From positions 1-6,520 of the forward strand of contig CAZTLI010000311.1 of the NCBI GenBank assembly GCA_964614375.1: a stretch of 6,520 nt of DNA. Reading direction: 5' to 3'. This stretch comes from CAZTLI01 sp964614375. Lineage in GTDB: Bacteria; Chloroflexota; Anaerolineae; Aggregatilineales; Phototrophicaceae. Shown here one piece after another: positions 6,327 to 6,520 of the stretch. Every line of letters starts with the position of its first letter. Position 1 is the first letter of the stretch. The notes below the pieces were generated by a model. It made no database searches. It had not been told where the DNA came from and saw nothing but the letters and a program-made list of their open reading frames with translations. A program made the position numbers and the translations under genes.

Positions 6327-6340
6327 TTCGTGCGTTTTAA

Positions 6341-6520
6341 TTAGCTGGCGATTTCTGCCAGTGCTTCGGTATCAATAGGCCAGACCGTGACCTTTGGCAA
6401 ACGCCGGAAGATGTCCGTCAAGCCGCGACCATGCAGCCGATTGATGATGTCGGTGTGGCTGCTGCTGATGATGACACCAGAATAGGACTTTGATTTCAAT
6501 GCCGACATGGTGGCGTCCAG
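6341..6520 (-). CDS. 3' end of an unidentified gene; weak resemblance to a universal-stress-type domain end
   Basis: On the - strand the frame is open from the window edge to a TAA read at 6343-6341, giving the last 59 residues of a protein that begins outside the window. Third codon positions are strongly G/C-rich in this frame and the translation looks protein-like, so it is probably a real gene. The tail starts LDATMSALKSKSYSGVIISS, continues through a segment with IINRLHGRG, then LTDIFRRLP, and ends KVTVWPIDTEALAEIAS. A strand with small residues, then a basic helix with 'xRLxGRG', then 'RRxP' and a final strand recall the C-terminal half of UspA-type ATP-binding domains. The usual glycine motif is not clean, and I would not name the family on this alone. 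It is not recognisable as an ATPase subunit and converges on the operon, so it is probably unrelated in function. Confidence 0.6.
   Translation of the reverse strand: MDATMSALKSKSYSGVIISSSHTDIINRLHGRGLTDIFRRLPKVTVWPIDTEALAEIAS

Larger units (their letters stand above)
6242..6340. other. Convergent intergenic gap between subunit D and a - strand gene
   Basis: These 99 nt separate the ends of two converging genes. They hold two short inverted repeats (6273-6285 and 6298-6313), a 9-bp direct repeat and a T4-A2 stretch (6335-6340). I see no gene and no clear intrinsic terminator. Transcription of both genes must end in or near here. Confidence 0.7.

Noticed and set aside
1..6520. tRNA, rRNA, CRISPR array, insertion sequence or undescribed defence-type system
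   Set aside because: Apart from the 99-nt gap, the window is filled with known ATPase genes and one gene end. No regularly spaced repeats, transposase motifs or RNA gene patterns are visible.

Overview
The window is almost entirely one operon for an A/V-type (archaeal/vacuolar-type) rotary ATPase/ATP synthase on the + strand. The gene order is I (C-terminal tail only), K, E, C, F, A, B, D. This is the G-I-L-E-C-F-A-B-D order I know from Thermus (L = K), with G and most of I lying upstream of the window. The organism is most likely a bacterium: every gene has a bacterial-type Shine-Dalgarno site, and the proteins resemble the Thermus and Enterococcus enzymes in motif detail. The moderately GC-rich coding with mixed codon use would suit a Chloroflexota (Anaerolineae-like) genome, but that placement is a guess. 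Other bacteria that carry this enzyme (Deinococcota, Firmicutes, Spirochaetota, Planctomycetota) are not excluded.

Layout: 1-143 is the end of membrane subunit I. Positions 144-174 are a short leader with a small hairpin and the best Shine-Dalgarno site in the window. Positions 175-399 encode the proteolipid ring subunit K. Then follow peripheral-stalk subunit E (401-1036), central-stalk/ring adaptor C (1023-2084), central-stalk F (2081-2428), catalytic A (2425-4191), non-catalytic B (4203-5603) and rotor axle D (5612-6241). The genes are packed tightly: K/E are 1 nt apart, E/C overlap by 14 nt, C/F and F/A share ATGA overlaps, and A/B and B/D have gaps of 11 and 8 nt. Transcription and translation are therefore very probably coupled. 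No promoter is visible, so the operon must start upstream.

How they work together: A3B3 is the soluble head, with ATP sites on A and a degenerate nucleotide site on B. D and F form the shaft, and C seats the shaft on the ring of K. I together with the K ring carries ions across the membrane. E, with subunit G/H (not seen here), forms the outer stalks. ATP synthesis and ATP-driven ion pumping cannot be told apart from sequence, nor can H+ and Na+ coupling.

After D comes a convergent intergenic gap of about 99 nt with two short inverted repeats and a 9-bp direct repeat. It is followed by the 3' end of an unrelated gene on the - strand (6341-6520, 59 residues visible), whose pattern weakly resembles the end of a universal-stress-type domain. 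I see no undescribed system here. The points worth a second look are details of the K ion site, the A-subunit P-loop, translational coupling and the convergent gap.
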